Assembly: GCA_002786025.1 (NCBI GenBank)
Contig: NHNW01000026.1
Coordinates: 455,251-519,250 of the forward strand
Source of the DNA: Zasmidium citrigriseum
Lineage: Eukaryota; Ascomycota; Dothideomycetes; Mycosphaerellales; Mycosphaerellaceae
Reading direction: 5' to 3'
DNA length: 64,000 nt
Shown: piece by piece, positions 11,795 to 22,790 of the stretch
How the letters are laid out: each line of letters begins with the position of its first letter
Numbering within the stretch: position 1 is the first letter of the stretch
Position numbers and translations under genes: made by a program
The notes under the pieces: generated by a model
The model's database searches: none
What the model was told of the DNA's origin: nothing
What the model saw: the letters and a program-made list of their open reading frames with translations, nothing else

Positions 11795-12307
11795 ATGAAG
11801 GCGATATTCACTTCAGGGCTGGTCCTCCTAGTCTCGCAACTCGCACTAGTCTTGTCGACTCCAACTCCAACCCTACCTCCACCACCCACCCGCAGACTCC
11901 GTCGTGCGATTGGCGACACCACTTCGTTTCCCGTGTCGGACACTGAATCGTGGACCTTCACCATAACCATACAGAACGGGTCTGGCAACGATTATGACGA
12001 CGATGACCTCGAAAGTCTCGTGTCTTCATTCAATACTGCAGTTGCGAATGCAGCCAACACCGATGACAGCGCGACTGCTTCTTACAGGGATGCACTTGGT
12101 AACGGATACGACCTCGATCTGAGCCTTGGCGATGACGAAACCATTGGATCAACAAGGACTGCTAACTGGGGAGTCGCTGCGAACGTCTTTACGTCTTGGA
12201 TGACGTATCAGGAGTACCCGAAAAAGTTCACGGCGAAGTGTACGAACAACTCGGACAATGGTGCGGAGATTGGATTCTACGAGTTCACCTATTATCCTAT
12301 CGGCTAG
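11795..12307 (+). CDS. Small secreted protein of unknown function
   Basis: A 170-residue single-exon ORF with an ATG start and a clear signal peptide (MKAIFTSGLVLLVSQLALVLS), then a Pro/Thr-rich stretch (TPTPTLPPPPT) and a dibasic-rich RRLRRA that could be a processing site. The mature part is acidic (a DYDDDD run), rich in Asn, Ser and Thr, and holds a single Cys, so it is not a disulfide-knotted effector. I recognise no domain. It lies about 820 bases right of the RIP-degraded retroelement, a setting where lineage-specific secreted proteins often occur in plant-associated fungi; that is context, not proof of effector function. The coding call rests on the signal peptide and clean ORF. Confidence 0.75.
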   Translation: MKAIFTSGLVLLVSQLALVLSTPTPTLPPPPTRRLRRAIGDTTSFPVSDTESWTFTITIQNGSGNDYDDDDLESLVSSFNTAVANAANTDDSATASYRDALGNGYDLDLSLGDDETIGSTRTANWGVAANVFTSWMTYQEYPKKFTAKCTNNSDNGAEIGFYEFTYYPIG

Positions 12308-12559
12308 CACCGGTGCTTCTGCGTTGAGAGGGCGATGATGGAAAACGAAATTGCATACTGAGTGTTGTTACGTTCGTTGTGAGTACTATGGGAACTCATC
12401 AGATGTCGCTCCTTGTGCTAGTCGCCTGGCGAGATGAGATGTCCGCTTTGGACAAGTATAAGACACACTACCTTGCTTGTCAATCTGCTCTCCTGTCTCT
12501 CAAGCCCCTGAATTTTCATCCTTTCTGATCGTATTAGGTCTCTTGCGCATGTATGGCTC

Positions 12560-13888
12560 TCACTGATCCTTCTGGTCACCTTGGATAATCCAATGCTCCC
12601 TCACTTGCGGCGCCGCCGTTGGTGGAGGAATGGCTCGCTCCAGAGCTTCCTTCTCCTTGGGATAGAGGCTCGCCACTCTGCATTCATGCCAGCCCAACGG
12701 ACGCAATACCTGCTCGCCGCTTGTTGGCTTGTCGAAGTCGTGCAACAGACTGAAGTATCCCAGCAAGTCGTCGGATCGGATACAGTGCCTGATCTTCTTA
12801 TACAATCTGTAATAGACTGTGAAGCCAGAGTCCGTTCCATCGTTCATCGGAACATCTTGCTTGATGATGATGCGGGGCTTGAGACGCCGTAGAAATGGCG
12901 GCACAGGCACGATGAAGTTGATGATCTCTCGACACCGCAGAATACATGTGATCTCCGGCTGTTTGACCTCGGTACCTCTTGCCTCGATCGAAGTGATCAT
13001 TGATTCCAAATTCAGTAGGCTCTTGACGCCGTTCATCTCGATGCAGATGTGTAGCTTGCCTTGATACTTTGACAAAATTGCGCCCCAGTCTAGGTCTTGA
13101 CTTGCATGAGCGACGAGTAAGACCGGCATGTCCTTCTGGCCCTTTTCGAGATAGTTAAGATACTCTTCGCGAACCTGGCTACTCGTATGGCCCAGAGCCG
13201 AGGTGCTTATGAAAGACTTCGGATTCTCCAGTTCACCTTTACAGAATTGATAGACTGCAAAGGCATCCTGCCGAGACTCGGAGTAGATCATGTCGCGAAG
13301 TTCCCTCGGCAGTGCCAAGATGTCGAAGTAGTCGTCAGTCGCTGAGGCGGGAGACGAGTCAGCGACCTGTAGACTCGTAGGATGTGGGACGTAGTGCTTC
13401 CTCTCCTCGATGTGGTCCCTAGAGATCGACCTGGCGGCCAGGTTGAAGTCGCGGCGAACCATCTTGCAAATCTTCTTTCCATCTCTTTCCAAGGACTCGA
13501 AGTCAAAATCTGCCAGAAACAATGGAATGAAATCGTCCACGCTGCCCTCGTAAAGATAGCGCTTCCAAGGGTGCATAGGCGAGTCAGGAGAATGACCGTA
13601 GAAATAGCGCAGCTGAACTCCGGCGATGGTGATGGTTGCCGTAAAGACATAGATGCGCTGAAGTTTGGTGCTGGTCTTGAACTCTTGAATGGAGCCGGTG
13701 AAAATCAGTTGAGGGTTAACGGCGCTCGTTCGGCGGCAAAGGTCCTTGCAGACCTCGGCCAATTCCTCTTCGCTAGGACGTGCTGCGTTTAGGTTCTCCA
13801 TGTCGAGTGGAGCAGTCGGTCGAGACGCCGTGAGAAGATGTTTGTTGTTGTGAGAGCAAGAATGAAATCTTAAGAAAGTGCGACACAT
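12560..13888 (-). CDS. F-box-like/2EXR-type protein of unknown function
   Basis: A 442-residue single-exon ORF. The only familiar element is YFDILALPRELRDMIYSESR at about residues 187-206, the LP.ELR..IY motif that opens F-box-like and 2EXR-type domains abundant in Dothideomycetes. It is followed by a segment on S.ALGHTSSQVREEYLNYL, again typical of that group (a V..E.L signature). The first 185 residues and the C-terminal half are not recognised. Translation could start at residue 1 or at the second Met (residue 30, MENLNAARP), which lacks the odd Cys/His-rich leader; the longer form is listed. If it is a real F-box protein it would present substrates to an SCF ubiquitin ligase, but many such fungal proteins have no known partner. 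Confidence 0.75.
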   Translation of the reverse strand: MCRTFLRFHSCSHNNKHLLTASRPTAPLDMENLNAARPSEEELAEVCKDLCRRTSAVNPQLIFTGSIQEFKTSTKLQRIYVFTATITIAGVQLRYFYGHSPDSPMHPWKRYLYEGSVDDFIPLFLADFDFESLERDGKKICKMVRRDFNLAARSISRDHIEERKHYVPHPTSLQVADSSPASATDDYFDILALPRELRDMIYSESRQDAFAVYQFCKGELENPKSFISTSALGHTSSQVREEYLNYLEKGQKDMPVLLVAHASQDLDWGAILSKYQGKLHICIEMNGVKSLLNLESMITSIEARGTEVKQPEITCILRCREIINFIVPVPPFLRRLKPRIIIKQDVPMNDGTDSGFTVYYRLYKKIRHCIRSDDLLGYFSLLHDFDKPTSGEQVLRPLGWHECRVASLYPKEKEALERAIPPPTAAPQVREHWIIQGDQKDQ

Positions 13889-14311
13889 GATGGTGGTTCA
13901 TTACGGACCGGGCCGTCGAGCCGGCAAGTGAATAACACAAATGCCGCTACCGACTCAGCGAGTGAATATCGTCACACAAGTGAACGCCTCGTGTATGTAC
14001 GAGTTGAGCTTACAAGAGTACAGACGAGTCACATCCGCACCTTCTCTAAGTAGTTTAGAACCGTGTTCAGTCTACGGGGCAGTGCGAAAGAGCACGGGCA
14101 CATCGACACGGTCTCGACCCTCGTTTCGGTCATATACACTCTATTCAGATCGGTCTTGGATGGCTTCAATGAAATTACAGTCATGTGATTGAAAAATTTC
14201 TGTAGTTATGGAAATATTGACCCATTCTTTTACTTGACTGCGCATTTACGTGATACCATGCTCCCCATGAGCTCTACCGGACGTTCTCGTTCCAATGGGT
14301 GGCGTATGGCT
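13889..14311. other. Intergenic
   Basis: About 420 bases between the start of the F-box-like gene and the stop of the FAS1 gene. I see no gene, repeat or RNA in it. Confidence 0.5.
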
Positions 14312-15737
14312 TTACAAGGCTACAACCATAGCCGCTCCAGCCAAGATCACCCCCAAAGCTCCACCAGTAGCAGCAGGAGCTGCGGCACCGCTGTATGACT
14401 CCAAGCTCGTAGCCGCAGCAGGAAGAGGAATAGCGCTCGTCGGGGTTGGAATTCCGCTCGTGAGGGCAATGGAGGCAGCCTGAGTAGCAGGGTAAAATTG
14501 CGCAACACCCTCCGTAGCATTTCCTGCAGCTTCAGCATTCACCTCTGGATTGAGGACCCTGCAAATAGATTAGCCCTGGTTTCAAGTGATGTACATGCTT
14601 TCTAGACTTACTCGTCGATGCCATGAATAACACCCATGTTTGTCACAAGATTTGGTGCTACAATCCTCGCGCCGTTGACGAAGACTCTTTCCTCGCCATC
14701 AACCTCGTGGATGTAGATGGTGAGATTGCCACCGGCGATCGTTGAGATCTTCATTCCATCCTTGAGTTCGTCGGCAAAGACAGCGACCGACGGGTGGGCA
14801 TGGTAAGTAAGAATGTTAGTGAGCTGGTCCGCGCTCAGACCGTCCAAGGCGGAGGCAATGTCTAGAAAAGCTTGGTTGACCGGGGCGAAAAGAGTATACT
14901 GCTCTCCTGGGCCGGCCAAGCTCGCCTGAGACTTGATGTTGGACATCTGCAGAGCACCGGCAAGCGCTTGGAAGTTTCCGGCGATCAGCGTCTCGTTCAA
15001 GTCGCCAGGGGTCGTCAAGACTCTGTCGATGACATGAACGTATCCTTGGTTGAACTTGAGATCCTGAAAAGCCGTCAGAATTGCATCTTTTACGGTCGCG
15101 GAGTGAAATAACTCACAGCCTTCTCAACAGTCGAGTTAAGCATGAAACCACCGATGAAGAAGGCCCCATCATCATTCTTCACAGCGCCCACATATTGGCC
15201 GGAACTTCCTGCCGCTCCGGCATCTTCGTTCGGAACAAAGTCCAACGATGGATTCCACGTTGACTCCAAGATCCCACCCTGTGGAAATTCGTCGGAGGTC
15301 AGTGGACCGTTGACAACATGGTAGCTCAAGACGTTGCGAGCGAAAGTGTCATTCATCTGGAACATTTTGCCAGCGTCGGTGCCGAGGTATGCCTTCAGCG
15401 CATCGTTGCTTGGAGCCAGGAACGTGAAGCTGATAAAGTTGTTCACGATGTTGTCCATCAGGTCGGAGAATCTGTCCATACCAAGCAGCTCGGTGAGCAT
15501 ACTGAGCTCAGGTTGATCGGACAGAATCGATGTGATCTTTGGGCTGCCTGAGTTTTCCGTGTAGCCTGCCGGATGTGATGATCCAGTTGCAGATGCCATT
15601 CCTGATGCGCCGGTGAAGACGGTGCTTCTCACAACAGTGCTCATGGCGCTGGCGGCAGTGGCTGTCGTTACGGCCGAGTCATCTTGAGCAGAGACTCCCA
15701 AGAGGAAGAGAAGAGCTGTCAGAGAAACAGAATGCAT
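14312..15737 (-). CDS. Fasciclin (FAS1) domain protein, probably GPI-anchored
   Basis: Three exons: 15737-15117, 15063-14612 and 14558-14312. Introns are 53 nt each (GTGAGT/TTTCAG with CTGAC branch; GTAAGT/TTGCAG); phases agree and give 439 residues. A signal peptide (MHSVSLTALLFLLGVSA) is followed by a Ser/Thr-rich stretch and two FAS1 repeats: the first spans about residues 65-215 (FTFLAPSNDALKAYLG, VLSYHVV), the second about 220-370 (YTLFAPVNQAFLDI, LTYHAHPS, GVIHGIDEVL). The typical H2-like ending VHVIDRVL is created by splicing exon 1 to exon 2. The C-terminus is Ala/Ser/Pro-rich and ends in a hydrophobic tail, as expected for a GPI signal. Such proteins sit on the fungal surface and mediate adhesion or wall interactions. 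Confidence 0.93.
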
Positions 15738-16320
15738 GTTGTCAATGTAGAAGATGTACAGCCGACGGATGCGAGTGGTTTCCCGGTCGTTGTCCCTGCC
15801 TTATATGTGCTTCAACTTCCATGGCAAGACACATTGAATAGACGCTGCACTGCCTGAAAGCAAGGCAATTTTTCGCCGTCATCTTCGATTGGAATGTCCA
15901 ATGCTGTGGCATTCAGAATGTGGCATGCCGCTCTGAATCAGACTCATTGGCTTTGGTTGTCTGTCCGCGGCGACTTGGTCTGCAAAACATCAGTAGTGTG
16001 TGTATGAAATGGCAATCCGGACAACGCTGAACCGACAAGTAATAACTGACCGGCTTGGCAGATGCTTTGATGTGCTCAATCCGGCTTGGAAGCGAAATGG
16101 TCGAATCCTTTGCCGAGTGGCATGCTCCGCGGAAACTGAGTCGATGACTTCAGTTGCATCCCGTGATGCTTGGCAACCTGGACATGCTTTTGCCATGAAG
16201 GATAATCTGCTGGTGATTGGTGTTCTATGGGCGTGCTGTTTTCCCAAATAGTTGAAATTTTGGCTGGGTCGATCTGCATGGCGCTGACATGAAAATAGAA
16301 GCGAATGGGGATTTGCAAGC
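15738..16320. other. Intergenic, FAS1 promoter region
   Basis: About 580 bases upstream of the FAS1 gene and downstream of the tyrosinase stop. Nothing coding is supported. Confidence 0.5.
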
Positions 16321-17420
16321 TCAATACCTGTAGCAGAGGTGCCGACTCTCAGTACTCATGACCCGCGAGACGGGTACATCCTCACTGAAGCCTCCAAACA
16401 TCAGCAGATCTGCAAGCTTAGCATCTGGCTCCGTGGAGTTGAACATGTGGTAGCCACCGTAATCATGCAACCTCATCTGCGGTTGTTCTTTCTGCCAACG
16501 CCACCACACGCGATCGAGCTGGACGTGGTGAACGAAGAAGATCGGATCTGAAGAATTGTCAACACAGCTGCAGCCTGGTAGCAAGGACAACTTCATACTC
16601 ACCGTTCGCCGCCGTGATCTGTGGAAAGTCTCCGCCCACAGAGTCATGCAGCTTTCCATGCAGATACCACTCGACCTGACTGGCAAAGACTTCGAAAGGC
16701 TCTAGCCGGGTGAGATGGCCAATGGTTTCCGGACTGAAAGGCTCGCTAGGTAGGCGGCCAGCCGTACCGTTGAAGTTGAAACCCCGGGACAGGCAGTGTG
16801 GCTCATAGGTGTCGGCGTACATGATCGGCCGTAGATGGGCGAAAGGGCCATCCGTAACGCAGCTTCCTTCTCCTACTGTCTTCGGCAAAGTCTTGTCGCC
16901 ATCGCCGCCAAAGCCGGTCGCACCGTCCCAAATCGACGAGCTGGCAACATCCATCCAGTCGAGAGTCCAGTCCCAGTACCTGCACAGTATTTCGTTAGCG
17001 CGTCAAGAAGTCTAGAGCGAAGGGGAACGTACGGAATCTGCCCCTGAAAGCCACAAGATTCTCTCAGTTCGGTCTCCCAAAGATGCAGTGCCCAACGGTG
17101 CCAAGGCAGAAACGATGCCGAGCGATGAGCTGTGCAAGATCTCAGCACGAGTATGTTACCGATCAAGGTCTACTCTTACACCAGGATCCAATGGATGCAT
17201 GCAGATGGGTGAAATCATCGTAGCGTGTGCCGTTGCCGGTCCATGTAGAAGACACTTGAGCCAAGCACACAACCGCCCGTACGAATTCTTTCCGTTCGGC
17301 TGCTGTCAAGGCACGCCATTCTCGTCGCGTGGGAGGGTGAATGCAAGTAATGCTGTTGGCGCGCATCATCGCCATCAAGAGTGCCGACAGGGCGAGTAGA
17401 AGGCCCACGATAACACTCAA
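16321..17420 (-). CDS. Tyrosinase (type-3 copper), membrane-anchored form; start unresolved
   Basis: Four exons: about 17420-17180, 17129-17033, 16979-16603 and 16547-16321; introns of 50, 53 and 55 nt with phases in agreement (about 313 residues). CuA histidines sit in HLHASIG and HRSASFLPWHRW; the PYWDWTLDW block is rebuilt by splicing; CuB histidines sit in HGKLH and DPIFFVHHVQLDR. The chain ends LCYRY, the usual terminus of this short fungal group. An N-terminal hydrophobic segment (VIVGLLLALSALLMA) suggests a signal anchor. It should oxidise phenols to quinones, as in melanin or secondary-metabolite chemistry. The frame has a TTG, not ATG, at 17420 and stays open to 17468, where TGA stops it; a short upstream exon is therefore likely but I could not place it. 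The nearest in-frame ATG is at 17375. Confidence 0.9.
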
Positions 17421-17471
17421 GGTGCGTGTCCCGAGCTTCCAGTCTCGCTCAGGAGGCTCGTCGCTTGTTCA

Positions 17472-18668
17472 ACTCAGTCTGATATCAATTTCTCGTTCAC
17501 AGGACGACGTACCGGTGCTGTGCTTCTTGCTTTTCGTTTGCATTTTCAGTCAAGCACACGTAGCGATGTCCTCCCCACCATCCCAGTATTGGTCTCTGCA
17601 AGCTCATTTTCGTAATATGTTGTAAGTTTCATCCAGTTTCATTCTCTTTGGTCCTCGCGCTCTTCAAGCTGGTATCAACGACGATTATCTTCCACAGCAA
17701 TCGATTCTGCGGTTCCAGCAGCCCCTTTTCCTGCTCTCCATCATTCCATGTGTATATGCGCGCTCTTGAGCTCGCCACTAAATCCTCTCTATCCTAATCA
17801 GCTCCTACTATCGGTCACCGCGCTCGTGTCCTGTCGCCGGCCGAAGTAATGGCAACCTGTCGTGTGAGAGGCAGGGTACTCTTGTATCAAAAGTAAGATA
17901 CTCGTATCGCGGGTCAAGCCACCGCCTGGGTCAAATCAGCCTTTCAGACGACGATGTTAGGGAGTGATAGAAGGCTCACAAATCGAACCTGGGACCCTCT
18001 CATTTCCGTAGCGTCGAATGCCTCGAGCACATGATATCGAAATGCACTCCCCAGCCTGTCGAGCGTCTGGTGGTGACATCCAGGATTGGTACACCAGTCG
18101 TACGAGCACTGTCGCCCTGCGTGACTGGTAAGGGTATCTTCACTCTGGGGAGATTGTCGTCACATGCTCCGGCAAATCTTTCGGCACCCGTGGTCGATGA
18201 AGTAAGTTATCCCCAGTAACACCTTCCAAGTCGAGAATGCTTCGCGCCAAACTTCCAGAGGAGAGATCCATGTTCTGTGTGCAACACTCACCGCAGAGAT
18301 CGCGAACCGCTCAGTAGATCTGGTTGTGAGTTTGAGATCCGTACGTTGTTCATTTGGAACGAGACGGCCGATGTCTGATTCTGCTGTTTGCTTGCTCCGC
18401 TCCATAACCCTAAGGTCTCGTTAGCCCCTAGTCAACCAGACAGCATAGTTCACCGCAATGAGGCCCTCGTATGCCGTATGAACTCCTTGCTCGTGTCAGG
18501 GTTCGGGTTTAGCTAAGACCGGACGAATCAGCCTCAATCGATAGCGTTCTGCCCTCTCCGTTCAACTTTCCTGCCAAATGTCAGATCAAATCAGTTGTCG
18601 ACATGATAACAATGAGCCTTCACGATAATAATAGTAAGGGTGATAAAGGGTATCAAATATCCAAACCC
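17472..18668. other. Intergenic, tyrosinase upstream region
   Basis: About 1.2 kb between the HSP70-like stop and the tyrosinase start. It probably contains the missing first tyrosinase exon and promoter. A tRNA-like T-loop (GGTTCGAT on the minus strand near 17985) does not fold. No other gene is supported. Confidence 0.45.
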
Positions 18669-20778
18669 CTACGCCTCCTCAATCTCCATAGCCTCCAACC
18701 CCTGCGAAACCCCATCAACGTGCACCTCCCACTCCATCGAAGTCCCCGTAGTAACCATCTGGACCTGGTACAGCATCCGTCTCATTATCGTCCCATCGGA
18801 CTGACTCGTATGCGTGGGTAACTTGTCAAAGTCGATCTTCAGCGGAATCTTGATGTTGACGAAAACGTCAACCTCGTCGGTTCTGCGCTGCGGCGGTCGA
18901 TCTTCTCGGTTACGGAGGATTTGGATGTCGAGGCCGTCGTGGGGCGTGCGCCAGAGCTCGTAGTAGAAGAAGATGACGGGTTGTTTGTGGTGGACGTCGT
19001 CGCCCTGGAGCGTGAGTTAGAAGGGATGCATTCCCAAAGATTGCGCGATGGGGAACTCACAACTCGAAGGAACCAACGCATCTGATTTCGTGCCTTCCAC
19101 TCCCCTTCTTCTCTTGACCAGACCCGATCGATACGAGTATGCTTGGAGGCGTCGAACCTTTGAGTCGAAGATATACCGTAGCTGACTCTCGAGACTCTCG
19201 ATTGGACGATGGACTTCTGGAGAAAGTTCGAATTGGGCTGATCTGACAGCCCTCTAATGACAGCCCCGCGGCTGATTGCACTCCATCCCCTGGGACCAGC
19301 TGGCTGGAGGACTGTGATGCCTTTTGGCCCGAACTCGTCTTTCAGTCTTGAGTAGAGGTACTTGCAGGAACCAAAGCCACCGACGAGGAGTATGGACTAT
19401 CGTGATCAGCACTGTGAGCGAGGATCAGATTGAAGGTTGAGAATGGGCTCACTTTGGCTTTCTTTTGTCGCTTTTCCACTGCAGCTAGCTGATGCCGTAT
19501 TAGATGGCTTGTGGGCTGGATCACCCTCTGAAACCATTGTTTGATGTGGCCACTGTATCGACATAGTCAGCAAACACCACTCTCGTCACAGGCCCCTTCA
19601 ACTCACGACTTAATAATCAACTTCCCATTCTTGATCGGAAGATCAACTTTCTTCGAATCTCTTCGACCGAGACCAAGAAGCACATCCGTCTTTGAGAAAG
19701 CCTCAGCCGGGAGTGTAACAGTCATCTCTTCGTCCTTGCCGTCAAAGTTCCTCTTGATCCCGTTCTCCCACTGGCTGTCAAGGACCTGTTTTCGTGCCGA
19801 AGGGCTTATGCTCGTCCAGCGTTTGCCCAGAGACCGTTTAGCTTGGGCTTCGAATTGCTCGTCGATGAAGATGGCCCCGCACATGCCGCCTTCACCCTTG
19901 ACGAATTCTCGGACGGCCATCGGCTTTACGCTGAGGATCTCGTAGCTGACGACGTCCTGATACGCTGTCAGTGCTTGCTTGAGTGGCATACCATATCGAG
20001 ATATTCGGTGAGACGTACCACTGTGCCACCACCCGCATCGCAGACCACGAAGACATCTCCTTCCTGGACCAAGTCAGTGCTGACGACGAATGAGCTGTCC
20101 CTTGTGAACTCTACCTTCACATCATGCTGTCCCTTATACTCATGAAACACTGCCAACGCCGCAGCCTCAGGCTCGGAGACCAGCTCGAGATGCGTTGCCT
20201 TGGCATCTTCCCTCGAGTCGCAAATCCCAGCCTTGACGGCAGCTTGTCTCATAAGCTTGCGTGCCTTTTCATCCCAGATTGCGGGAACTGTTAGAAAGAC
20301 CTTGAATTGTGTATACTGCACCACCAACTCATCGAATCTCTTCTCAAGCTCGCTCAGTGTGTGCCTCCACAGCTGCCTCAAGTATTTGGCCACGACTTCG
20401 ATAGGCTGTCTCTTGCTGTCTATCAAGCGAGTCCGCGCAGTCTCTATGTGTGGAGAGTTGCGCACGTCTTCACTAAGGTTCTTCTCATCGACCAGCAGGA
20501 GCTTGAACCAGGCGAGAGGGTCGATGTCAGCCGGGACATTGTTACCCCAGTAAACGTTGTGGCTACGGTCGATGAAGGCGATCTTGCTGGGAACTTTCTC
20601 TTGGCCAGCCGCGGCATCCCACGTCGTGATGACCTCGATTGCGTCCGGGTTTGCGGATGAGGCGAAGGAGACCCCGGAGTACCTAGTAAGTCAGCTTGTG
20701 ATTCTGACTATTCCAGGCCGGAGCATTGACTCACGTTGTGCCGAAGTCGATGCCAATGGCAAAGAATCGATCTTCCAT
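18669..20778 (-). CDS. HSP70-family (HSPA12-like) ATPase
   Basis: Six exons: 20778-20735, 20682-20019, 19956-19607, 19552-19453, 19396-19061 and 19004-18669; introns are 52, 62, 54, 56 and 56 nt and every phase agrees (609 residues). The nucleotide-binding fold is clear: phosphate-1 loop IGIDFGTTYSGV (residues 8-19, split by intron 1), FLTVPAIWDEKARKLMRQAA, phosphate-2 VCDAGGGTVDVVSYE (about 230-245, rebuilt by splicing) and adenosine loop ILLVGGFGSCKYL (about 388-400). The C-terminal 200 residues are not a canonical HSP70 peptide-binding domain and there is no EEVD tail, so it groups with HSPA12-like proteins that are common and functionally obscure in fungi. Divergent from the GTPase gene at 21457 over a 680-bp gap. 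Confidence 0.93.
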
Positions 20779-21456
20779 AGTGAGATGAAGTTGGGGCTGG
20801 GTGGTCAATGGTCAGATACTGCGAGGTGATCAGCTCGGAGCTCGAAGAAAGGCTACACTGCAACAATCGGCTGAGAGTGATGCTTCCAGGAAGTGCGTGC
20901 GCGGGGCAGACGATCGTACACCTTTGAGGCTGGACACTGGACCTCTTCGGGCAGGTCACAGCAGCTGGACCGGGTGGGCTGGAGGAAAGACACACGATGA
21001 GGCCGTGGCGATAGCTGATGCAAGCTTCGTCCCGCAGATGGGCGCACATCGCCTCATGAACGGTAGTACGAGCCATATTCGAACCGAGATGAGTGCGGCC
21101 TCCGATATTGTGGCTTTTCCTGCAGCCTCATGTCTTCTTGGCGAGCACTGCTGGGCATCGTCCCCCATTCAGCAGGGTAGCTTGGGCGGAGGCGTCGCAT
21201 TGCTTTTCTGAGGCGCTGAAAGCACGACAAGGCGTTTCCAGAATAGTCGATCCGTGTGGCAAAGCGGCACAGAGAGGTCGCGATAGAGATGCGTTCGTGC
21301 ATGCGACTGTGCATGAAGGCTGCAGGTGGGGCTGGCTGGAGCGGGCGGTGTCCAGCCTTACTGCACGAGCTTGAGGTAAGTACTCGACAGAATCTTTCCT
21401 TGCCGAACCAGACGTGAAGCACGACAATATCCAGGTCAAGATCATACATCCACAAA
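20779..21456. other. Divergent promoter region between HSP70-like and GTPase genes
   Basis: About 680 bases shared by two outward-facing genes. Open minus-strand frames here run antisense into the GTPase exon and show no domain. Confidence 0.5.
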
Positions 21457-22411
21457 ATGGACGACCGAACGCCTTTGATGCGAAGTATCGAGCCGATAGG
21501 CGACATGATCTTGGTGATGGGTGTGACAGGAGCCGGCAAGAGCTATTTCATCAACTGCTTAGCGGGGCAAGGATCTGCTCAAGAGTATCATGGACTGGAA
21601 TCTGGTCAGTATGTCGGATAATAGTGATGAAACTCACTGATCGGTCGCAGGGACCAAGGAATGCCAGATGGTGCCCGTGGCTGTAGGCTACGACGGAAGC
21701 AAGGTCGCCATAGTCGACACACCGGGTTTCGATGACTCGTCCGGCTCCGACGTCAACGGCCTGACGAACATCGTGCGATTCCTGACTTCGCAATATAAGC
21801 TTGGCATCCGCTTGAAGGGAGTCATATACTTACATCGGATCACGGATGTGAAGATGGCAGGGAGCGCCTTGGCAAACTTCGAGCTCTTTCGTGATCTCTG
21901 CGGCGACAAAGCCTGGGGTAATACCGTCTTCTTGACGACAATGTGGGGAGAGCTTCGAGATCCGAGCAAGGGATGGGATCGTCAGCATGAGCTGCGTGAG
22001 CATTACTGGGGCATGATGGAGAGTCGAGGTGCTCATATTGGCGAGTTCGATGGGACGCAAGAGTCTGCTGAAGCTGTCATTGGTTACTTGGTGGATAAGG
22101 AGCAACACGTTGTATTGAAAGTCCAAGAAGAGGTCGGAAGAGAAGGAAAGTCGTTGAAGGACACAGTCGCTGGAAGGAGGTTGCTGAATGCTCAGCGAAA
22201 GAAGATGAATGATGCAAAGGCAAGGTCTGCTCAAGCGGAGGTGAAGAAACACGAGGCGGAGATCAGCAAGCTGGATAGGAAAGTGGGAGAAGAGATAGAC
22301 AATGAGTGCAAGGGAAAGAAATTTGAGAAGTGGGTTGCGCCGCTCCAGATTTTCGTAGCTGTGACGGGAGTCGTGGTTCACACGATGATACAGCTTTTCG
22401 TTTGTTCGTGA
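21457..22411 (+). CDS. Small G-domain protein (AIG1/GIMAP-like), C-terminal membrane anchor
   Basis: Two exons, 21457-21604 and 21651-22411, with a 46-nt intron (GTCAGT donor, CGCAG acceptor), giving 302 residues. The P-loop GVTGAGKS (residues 22-29) lies in exon 1, so a model starting at 21668 would lack it. Switch II/G3 is VDTPGFDD (71-78). The stretch FLTTMWGELRD is where AIG1/IAN proteins carry their G4-like segment; no strict NKxD is visible. A basic coiled-coil region follows (about 195-275), then a hydrophobic C-terminus (FVAVTGVVVHTMIQLFV), suggesting tail-anchored membrane attachment. This resembles the immune-associated GTPases of plants and animals in layout, but the fungal function is unknown. 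Confidence 0.88.
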
Positions 22412-22790
22412 ACGCGAAATCGATTCAAAGTCGGTCTTTCTCTCGTCGTGTTTTGATATGAATTCCGTCGTGCAGCAGCCTCAGCATGTGAGCCATGTTG
22501 GTGAGCCCGAAATGGAGTCCTGCGGCGGCAGATGGCTGGACGCATCGTAAACGGCCGAGTCGTGCAGCCTTTGGGCGCCACATTCCCAGAGCTGCATGCA
22601 GGGGATCACATGAGCTGCGCAGGCTTGTGATTGCTGTGCAGTGGCTGCATGCCGCATATCAATAACGCCGCATTGTAGCAGCTGTGGTCAGAGAGGCGCA
22701 GGCCAGATGCAGTCGTCTATCGATATGGAGACCTGGTCTTTCTTGAGATCCCAGAGCCTTGTCTCAGGCAAGTCTCCAAATCATTGCTAG
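22412..22790. other. Intergenic
   Basis: About 380 bases between the GTPase and coiled-coil genes, both on the plus strand. Presumably terminator and promoter; nothing else seen. Confidence 0.5.

Noticed and set aside
17960..18040. tRNA-like T-loop (GGTTCGAT on the minus strand)
   Set aside because: The flanking bases do not form a T stem, and no anticodon arm or acceptor stem can be built.
21054..21539. 161-codon minus-strand ORF
   Set aside because: Antisense to the P-loop exon of the GTPase; no domain.
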